Below are positions 35,583-44,393 of a DNA stretch of 64,000 nt, in pieces. How positions within the stretch are numbered: position 1 is the stretch's first letter; each line of letters begins with the position of its first letter. This stretch comes from Myxococcales bacterium. GTDB lineage: Bacteria; Myxococcota_A; Polyangia; Polyangiales; Polyangiaceae. A program made the position numbers and the translations under genes. The stretch covers positions 558,001 through 622,000 of the forward strand of contig JADJKB010000005.1 in the NCBI GenBank assembly GCA_016706225.1. The letters run 5' to 3'. The notes below the pieces were generated by a model that saw only the letters and a list, made by a program, of their open reading frames with translations, ran no database searches and had not been told where the DNA came from.

Positions 35583-36104
35583 TCAGCCCCGCCGCGACAG
35601 CGGCATGCGACCCATCGCGACCGAGGCCGGTCCTGCGTCGAGCTCGTCGAGCAGGCGGCGCCAGCTGATGCCGTTGTCCACGCCCAGCGCCGCCGCGATC
35701 TCAGCCAAGGCGGCGTCTTCTTCCTCGCTGACGGAGGTGGGTGCGTCCAGGGCCGCGGCGGTGGCGCGGGCGATGGACTCGGCATGCGTGAGCAGGTCGT
35801 GCAGCTCCTCGGCGTGCAACAGCGGCTCGCCAGTCTCACTCTGCGCCAGGAGAAACAACGTCTGCAGCCCCTCGTCGAAGTATTCCTTCTCGGGCGCCGT
35901 CGCCAGCCAACCGTCGAGGATGCGCAGCGCCGACGCGTCCAGCCAGAAGCGCTCCTTGGCCAGCTTGTCGATGCGATCGATCTCCACCTCTTCCATCAGG
36001 CCGTCGGCCCAGGCCACGTAGACCAGCGGCAACAACATCAAGACGCGGTAGTTCCCGCGGCCGATGCCGAGCTTGGCGAGTGCTTCCTCAATCTCTGTGT
36101 CCAT
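35583..36104 (-). CDS. TerB-like domain protein
   Basis: A 173-residue cytoplasmic protein, alpha-helical. RVLMLLPLVYVAWADGLMEEVEIDRIDKLA resembles the TerB-like (tellurite resistance/DUF533-like) fold, in which the AxADG segment followed by Glu repeats is typical. A second, similar but weaker pattern, DAALAEIAAALGVDNG, may be part of the same fold. Start is at ATG before DTEIEEALAKLG. Function is unknown, and no other ter genes are near. It is 17 bp from the next lipoprotein gene on the same strand. Confidence 0.7.
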   Translation of the reverse strand: MDTEIEEALAKLGIGRGNYRVLMLLPLVYVAWADGLMEEVEIDRIDKLAKERFWLDASALRILDGWLATAPEKEYFDEGLQTLFLLAQSETGEPLLHAEELHDLLTHAESIARATAAALDAPTSVSEEEDAALAEIAAALGVDNGISWRRLLDELDAGPASVAMGRMPLSRRG

Positions 36105-36396
36105 GCGAGTCGAGCGGGGCGTCAGCCATCGAGCCACGGGGTGCGGAGCGAACCGGCGCCGGGAGCACGATGGCCGGGAACCCGCCGGCGGTTCAAGCGC
36201 CGCGCCCAGTGTGAGCTCTGGGTCTCCGCAGTGGTTCAACCACTACAGTCTGTGGCACTGGGTTCACAGGGGAATCTGCGCAAAATTGGCGAAATCAACC
36301 GGCCAAGAGGTTCAACCAATGCGGAACCATTGAGGTCACGCCCGCGTCGCTGGGTTCGCGCCGGACCGGGCACGGCGGGTGCTCTTGGCGGTCAGC
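36105..36396 (+). promoter_or_regulatory. Divergent intergenic region
   Basis: About 290 bp between the TerB-like gene and the divergent barrel gene, likely carrying both promoters. It holds the palindrome gtggttcaaccac (36232-36244) and a partial second copy, ggttcaacca (36311-36320). A protein-binding role is possible but untested. I see no gene here. Confidence 0.35.
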
Positions 36397-37476
36397 ATGA
36401 ATCTGACAACACGCCGCCTCTCGACCGCCGTCTCCGCTTCCGCCGTTGCGCTCGCGCTCTTCACCGCGGGGCCCGCCTTCGCCGGCGAGCCGGGCACCGA
36501 TGGCACGCCCGCGCCGCCGCCCGCCGCCAGCGCGCCGAGTGACACTCCGTCGGCGGACGCGCCGAGCGAAGCGCCGGCCAAGGACACCACCACGCCCGGT
36601 CCGGTCACCGCACCCGTCGCTGCTACCGGCACGACCTGCCTCGTGTTCAACAACGGGCTCGACGCCGCGTCGGCGGCCACCGGCGGGCAGATAATGTGTG
36701 ACGAGATCCGAGGCCAGGGGGTGGCCCTCTCGTCAGCGGGCACACCGAGTGCGAATGCCTATCGAGTCCACTTCGATCGCCTCGGCTCGAAGCTGATCGT
36801 GCGAGTCACCTACGAAGCGCCGCTCGGGACCGTGAGACGCTCGCGGCGCATCACCGTGAGTGGCGTCGAGGAGGTGCCCGTTGCCGCGCCGCGCCTGGCC
36901 CGCGCGATCGTGCAAGACGAGGCCCTCGACGCATCACAACGGGTCGACAACCTGGTCTCGGAGGAGACGCGCAAGTACGAGAAGAAACCCGGTGAGTTCC
37001 TGTGGGGCGTGGGCATCGTGGGAGTCAGCGCGCCGACCGAGAATCGCTGGATGAGCCCGGGGCTCGAGTTCATGGGGTACTACGAGACTCCGCAGTACGG
37101 CTTCGGGGTCTCGCTCCGGGCCAGCTTCGGCTCGAACGGCGACTCTCTGCAGACGGCCAGCGGTGGGCTGGGCGGGCGGTACTTCCTGTCCCAGGGGGAC
37201 ACTTCGCTGTTCGTCGGTGGAGGCCTGGCGATCAGCTACGCGCAAGTGAGCGCGGTCAACGCCGAGAGTGACCTCGAAGGCAGTGGACTCGGAGCATTTG
37301 CCGAGGGCGGCGTCGAGATGATGCGGCTGCACTCGTCGCGCATGATCCTCGGTCTTCGTGCGGACGCGCCCTTCTACTCCGTGAAAGACAACGGCTACGA
37401 CTACGAGGGCGCCCCGACCAAACAGCACCCGCGCTGGGTGATGCCCGTCTCGATCTCGGCGACCTACGCCTGGTGA
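36397..37476 (+). CDS. Outer membrane beta-barrel protein
   Basis: A 359-residue protein. The start MNLTTRRLSTAVSASAVALALF gives a signal peptide with likely GPAFA cleavage. A Pro/Ala/Ser linker and a globular part follow (residues 75-180, perhaps periplasmic), and then alternating strands such as QYGFGVSLRASFGSNG, SLFVGGGLAISYAQV and MPVSISATYAW, ending in Trp. This fits a small outer membrane barrel of about eight strands. Function is unknown. It is convergent with the EamA transporter gene, 4 bp apart. Confidence 0.75.
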   Translation: MNLTTRRLSTAVSASAVALALFTAGPAFAGEPGTDGTPAPPPAASAPSDTPSADAPSEAPAKDTTTPGPVTAPVAATGTTCLVFNNGLDAASAATGGQIMCDEIRGQGVALSSAGTPSANAYRVHFDRLGSKLIVRVTYEAPLGTVRRSRRITVSGVEEVPVAAPRLARAIVQDEALDASQRVDNLVSEETRKYEKKPGEFLWGVGIVGVSAPTENRWMSPGLEFMGYYETPQYGFGVSLRASFGSNGDSLQTASGGLGGRYFLSQGDTSLFVGGGLAISYAQVSAVNAESDLEGSGLGAFAEGGVEMMRLHSSRMILGLRADAPFYSVKDNGYDYEGAPTKQHPRWVMPVSISATYAW

Positions 37477-37480
37477 CCGC

Positions 37481-38380
37481 TCAGCCGCCACCGACCGCGC
37501 GCAGGCGGCGCACGCGCAGGAAATCGACGGCCGTGCGAGTCAGCGTGGCGCCGAGGATGATGGCGCCACCGAGCACGGACCACGGCCCCGGGACCTCGCC
37601 GTGCACCAGATAGGCCCAGATGGGACTGAGAACGGGTTCGACCAAGAGCAGGAGGGACGCTTCGAGCGCCGGCACGGTCTGCACTCCGCGCATCAGGAGC
37701 AAATAGGCGAGACCGATCTGGATCAAACCCAGGTACGCGATGACCCCGGCGTCTTTGCCCGACAACACCTCCACCGGCAACGCCCAGGGCAAGCAGGCAA
37801 AAAAAGCGATCAGGTTGCCGAGCAGCACCGCTCGCGCCCCACCGCGCTCCGGCTCGCGCTGCTCGAGCCAGCGCAGGCCGAAGATGGTGAGCGCCCAGGA
37901 AGCACCCGCGGTCGTAGCGAGCACGTTGCCGAGCAGCGGGTTCGGCGCCAGCGCGTCCGGCGCCCGTACGCCGACGAAGAAGAACGCGAGCCCGCCGGCG
38001 AGGACTGCCATGTAGAGCAGGTCTTTGCGTCGGACCGGCTCCTTCAACACCAGCGGCGAGAGCAGGAGCACGTAGAGCGGGGCCGAGGACTGTAGAAAGA
38101 TGGTGCTCGCGGCGGTGGTCAGCTTGTTGGCGCTGACGAACAGCACCATCGTCGAGGCGTACGCGAGGCCGACGAGGATGGCTCGCCAGGACCAGCGCGC
38201 CCGGGCGGCGGGCAAGAGCAACAGCATGGCCAGCGCCGCAACGCCCGAGCGAAAACCCGCCACCTGGAAGCTCGACAGCGTCGTGGCCTTGATGGCCGCT
38301 CCCCCCGTCGAGAAACAAAGCGCGGCCAGGATCACCTCGACCCGGCCGCGCCCGGCGCGCGTCTCTGCGGAGGGGGTCAT
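37481..38380 (-). CDS. EamA/DMT-family transporter
   Basis: A 299-residue inner membrane protein with ten hydrophobic helices and two EamA repeats. Parts include EVILAALCFSTGGAAIKA (helix 1), STIFLQSSAPLYVLLLSPLV and the second repeat's VPALEASLLLLVEPVLSPIWA. The drug/metabolite exporter family moves amino acids, nucleosides or drugs; the substrate is unknown. Start is at the ATG overlapping the stop of the upstream gene (TGATG), so it is coupled with the following three-gene run (from 40217 down). A longer frame upstream has Arg-rich nonsense. Confidence 0.87.
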   Translation of the reverse strand: MTPSAETRAGRGRVEVILAALCFSTGGAAIKATTLSSFQVAGFRSGVAALAMLLLLPAARARWSWRAILVGLAYASTMVLFVSANKLTTAASTIFLQSSAPLYVLLLSPLVLKEPVRRKDLLYMAVLAGGLAFFFVGVRAPDALAPNPLLGNVLATTAGASWALTIFGLRWLEQREPERGGARAVLLGNLIAFFACLPWALPVEVLSGKDAGVIAYLGLIQIGLAYLLLMRGVQTVPALEASLLLLVEPVLSPIWAYLVHGEVPGPWSVLGGAIILGATLTRTAVDFLRVRRLRAVGGG

Positions 38381-40026
38381 CAGTGCTGCGCCAACCGATA
38401 ACCGACGCCGAGGAAGCCGCTGATGTAGCTGTCGAGGGCACCGCCGGCGACGAAGCGATCGCCGGGCTCGGGGTTCATCTTGAACCAGTAGCGGCGGTAG
38501 AGAACGCCGGCGAGCAGCTCGAAGTCGGAGCCGATCGAGTAGCCGGCGTACAAACCGGTATCGAGCCCGGCGACGTCGAGCCGCGGGAACCAAGCGTCGG
38601 TCGCGATGGCGCCGGAGTCCGTCACGTGGCGATACGCGAAGTTCCCCCCGACGGAGATGCTCCCGCTCCGATACCGCGCGTCGACGCCCAGCCGGATGAA
38701 ACGGTACGCCACGTCCGGCACGAACGGCAGGTTGGGATCGTCATCGACGTTGAAGCTGTGCTCTCCGAGGTCGAGCTCGGCGCCCAGCTCGAGGTCGTCG
38801 AGCGGAAGTCGGCCGCGCACGCCCAGCATCCACTCTCGCGCGGTTGTGTCGTAGCTCTCTCCGTTGACCTGGCTCTTGATCAAGAAGGCCTGTTCGTACG
38901 CGGCGCTGATGCCGACGTGGGCCACGGCGCCCTTTTCGAAGTGGGCGGCGGGGTACCAGCGCGCCGCCACGAACGCCGCCGGGGTCAGCCCCATCTTGTA
39001 GGCGCGAAGCGCTCCAAAGCGATCGTCGGCGTAACGGAAGTTGCGCGTGCCGGCCCGAAGCCCGAGCGTGGCCTCGAGCGGAGACGGGCGCGGCCCGCTG
39101 CTCTCGGATTTTGGCGCGGCTTCTTCCGGCGCTTCATCCTCCAGCTCTTCGGGCGAAAAACGCCGGCGCTCCGTGCGCTCCAAGAGCGGCAGGAGCTGAT
39201 TGCCGAGGCCGCGGCCGATCGCTCGCTCGAGCCCGGCGGTGTTCACACCCTTCAGCTTCACCTCGCCGATGTCGTCGCCGTTCTTTGCGTTGATGACGGA
39301 CAGCCTCAGCTGGTTCGCACGTCCGCCGGAGACCTCGCCGCGGAGCAGCGCCGTCGCACCCAGTGCCTCCGCAACGGCCACTCGCTCGGCAGGTTTTCCT
39401 GCTTCGTCCGGGCGCGCGACCAGCGCCTCCTCCTCGGCGATCAGCTCCCAGCCCTCCAGCTTCGAGAGCGCGCCTTCTATGGCCGCCCGCACGTTGGTCG
39501 ATTTGGGGCCACCCAGCTCCAGAAAGACCACGCGTCGCTGCTTGGGTTTGCTGCGGCCCATGAGTGTCTCGGCGTCCGTGATGGCCGGGCCCAGGGCCTT
39601 CCAACCATTTTCGCCGAGCTCGCGCGCCAGCTCGCCGCGGGTCTTGGCGGAGAACTTGTGGGACTCGAGCACGTCCCCTTCGCGGCCTCGCATGCGCACG
39701 GTCGCGAGGAACCCCTCGTCGATGGACTCGATGCTGCCCTCGATCACGACGCCCAGCTCGAGCGCGCGGATCACAGCTCGGAGGCCCGTGCTGTCTTTGG
39801 GCGATGCTCCCAGGCGTTTTGCGATGCGCTCGTAGTGAGCGCGACCCACCAGGCGCACGTTGTCGTGAGACAAGAGCATCCGGACGATGGCGTTGCGAGC
39901 GCTGGGAGCTTCGTCGCCCTGAAGCTCTCGCACGACGACGGCAACACCGTCCTCGGCATGGGCTCGCTCGGCCGTGAGGCTCAGGCCTGCGAGGACCAGA
40001 AGAATGAGCGCGAGCCTCCGGATCAC
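38380..40026 (-). CDS. Exported protein with barrel-like C-terminus
   Basis: A 548-residue exported protein. MIRRLALILLVLAGLSLTAERAHA is the signal peptide. Residues 25-280 look globular, with two similar halves (RMLLSHDNVRLVGRAHYERIA and SKLEGWELIAEEEALVA), reminiscent of TolB/LpoB-like N-terminal folds. An acidic linker (EELEDEAPEEAA) follows, then a C-terminal half of amphipathic strands ending SGFLGVGYRLAQH. It probably sits in the outer membrane with its N-terminal part in the periplasm. It overlaps the upstream lipoprotein gene (ATGA) and the EamA gene downstream. Confidence 0.72.
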   Translation of the reverse strand: MIRRLALILLVLAGLSLTAERAHAEDGVAVVVRELQGDEAPSARNAIVRMLLSHDNVRLVGRAHYERIAKRLGASPKDSTGLRAVIRALELGVVIEGSIESIDEGFLATVRMRGREGDVLESHKFSAKTRGELARELGENGWKALGPAITDAETLMGRSKPKQRRVVFLELGGPKSTNVRAAIEGALSKLEGWELIAEEEALVARPDEAGKPAERVAVAEALGATALLRGEVSGGRANQLRLSVINAKNGDDIGEVKLKGVNTAGLERAIGRGLGNQLLPLLERTERRRFSPEELEDEAPEEAAPKSESSGPRPSPLEATLGLRAGTRNFRYADDRFGALRAYKMGLTPAAFVAARWYPAAHFEKGAVAHVGISAAYEQAFLIKSQVNGESYDTTAREWMLGVRGRLPLDDLELGAELDLGEHSFNVDDDPNLPFVPDVAYRFIRLGVDARYRSGSISVGGNFAYRHVTDSGAIATDAWFPRLDVAGLDTGLYAGYSIGSDFELLAGVLYRRYWFKMNPEPGDRFVAGGALDSYISGFLGVGYRLAQH

Positions 40027-40217
40027 AAATCGCTCCCGGCGTCCGAGCTGGCCCCTCCGGCGCTCGAGCCGCCTCCGCTACCTCCACCGCCGCTGGCGGC
40101 ATCCGGTTCGCCGAAGCGCTCGGGATCTTCCAGAGATCCGGGGCAACCCGAGAGCACACAAATCGCGCCCAGCGTGATCAGCAACAGCACGACTCGGTGT
40201 GGGGTGGCGACGCACAC
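40023..40217 (-). CDS. Small Gly-rich lipoprotein
   Basis: A 64-residue lipoprotein, MCVATPHRVVLLLITLGAICVLSGC (lipobox LSGC), with a short Gly/Ser/Ala tail ending GSDL. ATGA overlap with the next gene. It may serve as a small accessory to that exported protein. The reading frame is short but has a clean lipobox and is coupled. Confidence 0.65.
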   Translation of the reverse strand: MCVATPHRVVLLLITLGAICVLSGCPGSLEDPERFGEPDAASGGGGSGGGSSAGGASSDAGSDL

Positions 40218-40367
40218 TATCGGCGCAGTCTACCCTCGACTCGCGCGCGCCTGAAATGGCAATTCGGGGCCCGCGAGCGCGGACTTTCGCGCCGCAAGCA
40301 GCGCTCGAGCGGCTAGCACTGGCGTTCAGTCGGCGACCGGGGCACCTGCTGCAGGCAGACTTGCCGC

Positions 40368-40527
40368 CTAGAACACCGATCAGCTTGCGCTGCTCGTGTT
40401 CTAGGACCTTTACGTTGGGGCTGCGCCCCAAACCCCCGGCCTTCGGCCGTGCGCGCTCCGCGCGCGAGCGCCGAACACCTTGCAAGTCCCGGAAAACAAA
40501 CGACGTTCAACCTGTTTGGCGCTCTAG
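40368..40527 (+). repeat. 160-bp MITE-like repeat, copy A
   Basis: Near-identical to copy B (46741-46899) in opposite orientation; I count one 1-bp indel and one substitution. It begins ctagaacaccgatc and ends gcgctctag. These termini are imperfect inverted repeats of each other (about 11 of 14 bases), and both ends read CTAG. Inside are several hairpins: ctagaacac/gtgttctag, ttggggc/gccccaa, ggcc/ggcc with a ttc loop, gcgcgc/gcgcgc with a tcc loop, and gagcgccgaaca/tgtttggcgctc. No gene is inside. Confidence 0.85.
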
Positions 40528-40643
40528 GCAAACAAGCCACGGGTCTCGCGTGTCGGCCGGCTTGCCCGAGCGGCCAGCTCTGCCGGACCAGTTGCTGCAC
40601 CGCGCTCCCGAAGCGAGGCCCACGTGCTAAACGGGGCGTGGCC

Positions 40644-41060
40644 ATGCCGAACGCCCTCGCCACGCTGAACGCCGTGCTCAACAGCGTGGCGACGGTGTGT
40701 CTGGTCGCCGGCTGGGTGTTCATTCGGAGAGGCGATCGCGTGCGCCACCGCGCGTGCATGCTGTCCGCGTTCGGTGTGTCCGTCGTGTTTTTGATCTCGT
40801 ACCTGATCCACCACGCTCGCGTGGGCTCGGTGCCGTTTCGCGGAACCGGCGCGATACGAAGCGTGTATTTCGCCGTACTGATCCCGCACGTGCTGCTCGC
40901 CGCGACGGTGGTCCCGCTGGCGCTCGTCACGTTGATGCGCGCCCTCCGCGAGCGCTTTGATCGCCACAGGCGCATCGCGCGCATTGCGTTGCCGGTTTGG
41001 CTGTACGTGTCGGTGAGCGGCGTCGTCGTCTACGCGCTGCTCTATCACTGGCCGGTCTGA
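40644..41060 (+). CDS. DUF420-family membrane protein
   Basis: A 138-residue integral membrane protein with four helices (TLNAVLNSVATVCLVAGWVF, ACMLSAFGVSVVFLISYLI, SVYFAVLIPHVLLAATVVPLAL and LPVWLYVSVSGVVVYALL). The pattern, with conserved His residues (YLIHHARVG, PHVLLA, FDRHRRIAR), fits DUF420/YozB, which often occurs near cytochrome oxidase assembly genes. Its role is unclear and no oxidase genes are in the window. Start at ATG before PNALATLNAVLN; the frame upstream runs through the repeat. Confidence 0.82.
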   Translation: MPNALATLNAVLNSVATVCLVAGWVFIRRGDRVRHRACMLSAFGVSVVFLISYLIHHARVGSVPFRGTGAIRSVYFAVLIPHVLLAATVVPLALVTLMRALRERFDRHRRIARIALPVWLYVSVSGVVVYALLYHWPV

Positions 41061-41228
41061 AGCCCAGGCTGGCGGGGTCCTGCCCTCCATTGGCAGGGGC
41101 GCCCATGCCAGGCTGAGGCCCGCTGGCATCCGAGCGCGCGAGATCGCCGCTGATTTCGCGCTGGCACTCGAGTTGCTGTGAGGGGTGAGTGCGCGCGGAA
41201 AATTCCCCGGGCGCTGGAGAACCTTCAG

Positions 41229-41825
41229 ATGAAATCCTTCGACCTTCGCTTGTCAAAGTCCCTGATCACCCTCGGCTGTCTGGGCCTGATGAACGCCTGC
41301 ACCGTCAACAACAACGATCCCGATGACTCGAGCAGCGGCGGCGCTGCCTCGAGCAGCGGCGGTCAGTCGAACACTGGCGGGCAGTCGAACACCGGCGGCA
41401 GCGCCGGCGCGGGCAACGCCGCGGGGAATCCTGGCGGCGGCGGCGCCGCTGCGGGGGGCGCGGCGGGTAGTCCCGGAGCGGGTGGCGACGCGGGTTCCGG
41501 TGCCGGCGGTGTGGCTGGCAACCCCGGAGGCGGCGGCACCTCCGGCGCGGGCACCGGCGGCACTGCCGGCAATCCCGGCGGCGGAGGTTCGTCGGGTTTG
41601 CCCTGGCCGGTCACGAGCTGCAACCAGCTCTGCCAATACCAACCCACCGTGACCGCCAAACAGACTCAGTGTGTCACGGTGCAAGCGGAGCTCGCCGGTT
41701 ACCCCGTGACGAGCACGGCGGCCTGTTACGGCATCCTGAGCGTTGCGCAGTGTCTGTCGTGTTACGGCGCCGTCAAGATGACGGACGCCGACTGCGCAGC
41801 GCTCGGCGCGACCTGCCTGAAGTGA
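41229..41825 (+). CDS. Gly-rich lipoprotein with Cys-rich end
   Basis: A 198-residue lipoprotein starting MKSFDLRLSKSLITLGCLG, with LMNAC as lipobox. A long GNPGGGG/GGAAGSPG-type linker (about 90 residues) follows. The last 70 residues carry many Cys (CNQLCQYQ, QCVTVQ, ACYGILSVAQCLSCYG, DADCAALGATC), a small disulfide-rich domain of unknown function. Start ATG has a poor Shine-Dalgarno; the frame upstream lacks a signal peptide. Confidence 0.75.
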   Translation: MKSFDLRLSKSLITLGCLGLMNACTVNNNDPDDSSSGGAASSSGGQSNTGGQSNTGGSAGAGNAAGNPGGGGAAAGGAAGSPGAGGDAGSGAGGVAGNPGGGGTSGAGTGGTAGNPGGGGSSGLPWPVTSCNQLCQYQPTVTAKQTQCVTVQAELAGYPVTSTAACYGILSVAQCLSCYGAVKMTDADCAALGATCLK

Positions 41826-41936
41826 GGTCGCGCCGAGGTCGGGTCGATGCGCGCACCCCCCTCGCCAAGGCGCTGTCTCGCGTCCGCTGGCGAGGGGAGC
41901 TTCGAGGCGTTCAGCTCGGCGCGGAGTCGAGCCGCC

Positions 41937-42299
41937 TTATTTTCCGCCGGGAGTCACGAACGTGTCACTGCACTCGCGTTTGACGTCGTCGGCTGACGAG
42001 TGTTTCGAAGACGCGTAGTACCAGTTGGTGAGCTTGCCCTTCTGGCAGCCACCGAGGGCGGTGCTGGTATCACACCCTGTCGTTGCGAGGATGTACCCGC
42101 TCTCCGGTGAACAGATCGACTTCACCTTGGCGTTCGGTTCGGTGTGAAAGTCGATGCAGATCGAGCTGCTGCCGCTCGCTGCGCTGCGCATGTCGCAGCT
42201 GCCCTTCACTTCTTGGGGACCACTCTTTTTGCAGGCCAAGAGCGCGGCGGAGACGATGAGCACGGACAGAACCGGAAAACGGAGCACGGCATTCGGCAT
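41937..42299 (-). CDS. Small lipoprotein of unknown function
   Basis: A 120-residue lipoprotein, MPNAVLRFPVLSVLIVSAALLACKK (lipobox ALLAC). The mature domain has six Cys (GSCDMRS, SSICIDF, KSICSPE, TTGCDT, LGGCQKG, KRECSD), likely three disulfides. No family is recognised. It stands alone, convergent with the previous gene. Confidence 0.72.
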   Translation of the reverse strand: MPNAVLRFPVLSVLIVSAALLACKKSGPQEVKGSCDMRSAASGSSSICIDFHTEPNAKVKSICSPESGYILATTGCDTSTALGGCQKGKLTNWYYASSKHSSADDVKRECSDTFVTPGGK

Positions 42300-42389
42300 G
42301 AAGCCTCCCTCACCCGCCGATTAGCACGAGTGGTGCACCGGCCGGATCAAGGAAAGTGTCTGGAGCCAAATTTGGAGGGTGTCCGCGGG

Positions 42390-44351
42390 TCAGGCCGGGC
42401 GGGTCTTGTCCAGGGCAAGCGAGCGGCACTCGAGCACGCCGCTGTCCACCGTGACCGCGACCAGCATGCCTGACTCGGCCAGAAGGCTGATGAACGGCGG
42501 GCGCCAGGTCGAGTTTTCCCAGTCCCGCTTCCAACCCCGGTGTGAGCGGTTTGCCCAGATGCAACCCGCGCCGGCCGCCCACTCGTTGCCCAACACGTCG
42601 ATGGCGACCGCCGCAAGATCGGGACGGCCCTCGACGTTGAGCACCTCACTCTTGTCGCGCTCGACGCGCACGATGCTGCCGTCGGTGCCCACCGCAACCG
42701 CGAGGCGGCGCTCCGGTCGGCTGGCCGCCGCCAGCAGCGCTCGGCCCTCCGGAGGCTCGATTGGCACGATGCTCCAGTCGAGCGGGCGGTAGATCGCCGC
42801 GTAACACCGGCCGCCGGTGCTGCGTCCGACCGCGAGCCAGCGCTCGTCGTCGATGCGTGCGATTGCAGAGAGGCTTGCGGCGCCGTCGACACGCATCGCT
42901 CGCATGTAACGCCGGGCCGCGAACCCGATCAGGTAGGGGCGCCGACTGGCGTCCTCCGCGGCGATCACCGCCAGATCACCGAGGTCGCCGTGGGCGTCAA
43001 TCAGGCTGAGGCCGTTGTCGGGCAGGCGTGTGATCTGTCGGAGGCCGTCGCGGGAGTACTCCGCCAAGCTCCCGGTGTCGCTGCCGACGAGCCAGCTGGT
43101 CGGGGTCAAGCGGCGAACGAAGCGCACGTTGCCGAAATCGGACCAAGTGTCGGTGGGGACCGCTGCCCAATGGGTGCCGTCCCAATAGACCAAGCCCGCC
43201 GTCGAAGCGGCCAGGCAATGGCCGCTGCCGTTCCAGGCGACGCTGGTGAGCAGACGATCGGCACCCGGAGGATGACGAACGACCCAGCTCGAGCTGGCCT
43301 CAGGCACCGCCTTCAGCAAATCCATGCTGGTGATCCAGCGGCGACTCGGTTTGTGCCCGGCGGAGTCTTGCTCCAACCACGGCAGCAGGCTCTGGGAGAA
43401 CAGCGTGGCGCTCTGCGGGCGATCACTGGCGTTCGGCGCCGTCGAACGAGCCAAAGCGATGTCGATGGCCTGGCACGCGGCCAGGCGCTCGCGCAACTCC
43501 GGCGAAAGCGTCGCAGCCTCGAGCAACGTGCGGCGAGTCGGCATGCTCACCGCGACGATGGCCTGCGTGGGTGAGTCAGCCTCGAAGTAGCGCTGACCCG
43601 TCAGGATGAAATAGACGATGGCGGCCAGGCTGAAGATGTCGCTCTGCGCGCTCAGGTCGGCGGTGCCCCCCAGCTGTTCCGGCGCCACGTAGCCCGGTGT
43701 GCCCACGATGGCGTCGCCGAAGGTTGCGGCGAGCCCCGCTGGGCGTGCGATCCCAAAATCACTGATCTTGTAGAGCTCGGAGTCTCCCGAGCCGCAGCAG
43801 AGCACGTTGCCTGGAGTCAGATCACGATGCACGACGCCGACGGCGTGGATCTCCGAGAGGCCGCGGGCGAGGCTGTCGATGACGCGCGCGGCACGCGCCA
43901 GGTCGAAGGCGAAGCCGGTATTTTTCACCGAGTATTCGACGCGCTCTTCGAGCGTCGTGCCCTCTCCGCCACCGTGCACGTACTCCAGGGCGATCCAGGG
44001 CAGGTTCACCTTGCGGCCGAAGTACTCGTACTCGGCCGTGCCGGTGTCCATCAGTCGCACCACATGAGGTGTGGGCGGGATCTGTTCGTTCAGGCGCCCG
44101 AGAGCGACCGCCTCCTTCTTGATGATGGTGAGCGCCGTTTCGCCGGATTCGACCGCGATGCGCGGCTGGATGATCTTCACCACGGCAGGCGATTCCCCGT
44201 CGCTGGAGAGGCGCGTTGCGAAGTAGGCAACGGCCGTCCCGCCTTGGCCGAGCACACGCTCGAGTCGGTATTGCACCCCCTGGTGCAAATCCGAAACGAA
44301 GAGCATGCCCGCGAAGGGCAAGCGGGCCCCACTCGGCACCGGCTGACGCAT
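42390..44351 (-). CDS. Ser/Thr kinase with C-terminal beta-propeller-like region
   Basis: A 653-residue protein. The kinase domain has VLGQGGTAVAYFA, PAVVKIIQPR, VVHRDLTPGNVL, ISDFGIARP and VGTPGYVAPEQLGG, all complete. A linker precedes a C-terminal half of repeated strands (LLTSVAWNGSGHCLAAST, SWLVGSDTGSLAEYS and RRLAVAVGTDGSIVRVE), compatible with a propeller. There is no obvious transmembrane helix, so it is cytoplasmic. ATG at 44351 is used; ATG before LFVSDLHQG (44306) is also possible. It follows the metallopeptidase-like gene after 42 bp on the same strand. Confidence 0.9.
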   Translation of the reverse strand: MRQPVPSGARLPFAGMLFVSDLHQGVQYRLERVLGQGGTAVAYFATRLSSDGESPAVVKIIQPRIAVESGETALTIIKKEAVALGRLNEQIPPTPHVVRLMDTGTAEYEYFGRKVNLPWIALEYVHGGGEGTTLEERVEYSVKNTGFAFDLARAARVIDSLARGLSEIHAVGVVHRDLTPGNVLCCGSGDSELYKISDFGIARPAGLAATFGDAIVGTPGYVAPEQLGGTADLSAQSDIFSLAAIVYFILTGQRYFEADSPTQAIVAVSMPTRRTLLEAATLSPELRERLAACQAIDIALARSTAPNASDRPQSATLFSQSLLPWLEQDSAGHKPSRRWITSMDLLKAVPEASSSWVVRHPPGADRLLTSVAWNGSGHCLAASTAGLVYWDGTHWAAVPTDTWSDFGNVRFVRRLTPTSWLVGSDTGSLAEYSRDGLRQITRLPDNGLSLIDAHGDLGDLAVIAAEDASRRPYLIGFAARRYMRAMRVDGAASLSAIARIDDERWLAVGRSTGGRCYAAIYRPLDWSIVPIEPPEGRALLAAASRPERRLAVAVGTDGSIVRVERDKSEVLNVEGRPDLAAVAIDVLGNEWAAGAGCIWANRSHRGWKRDWENSTWRPPFISLLAESGMLVAVTVDSGVLECRSLALDKTRPA

Positions 44352-44393
44352 CTCGGGCAGGATACTCGAAACGGCCGTGAGGTGGGGTCCGGA

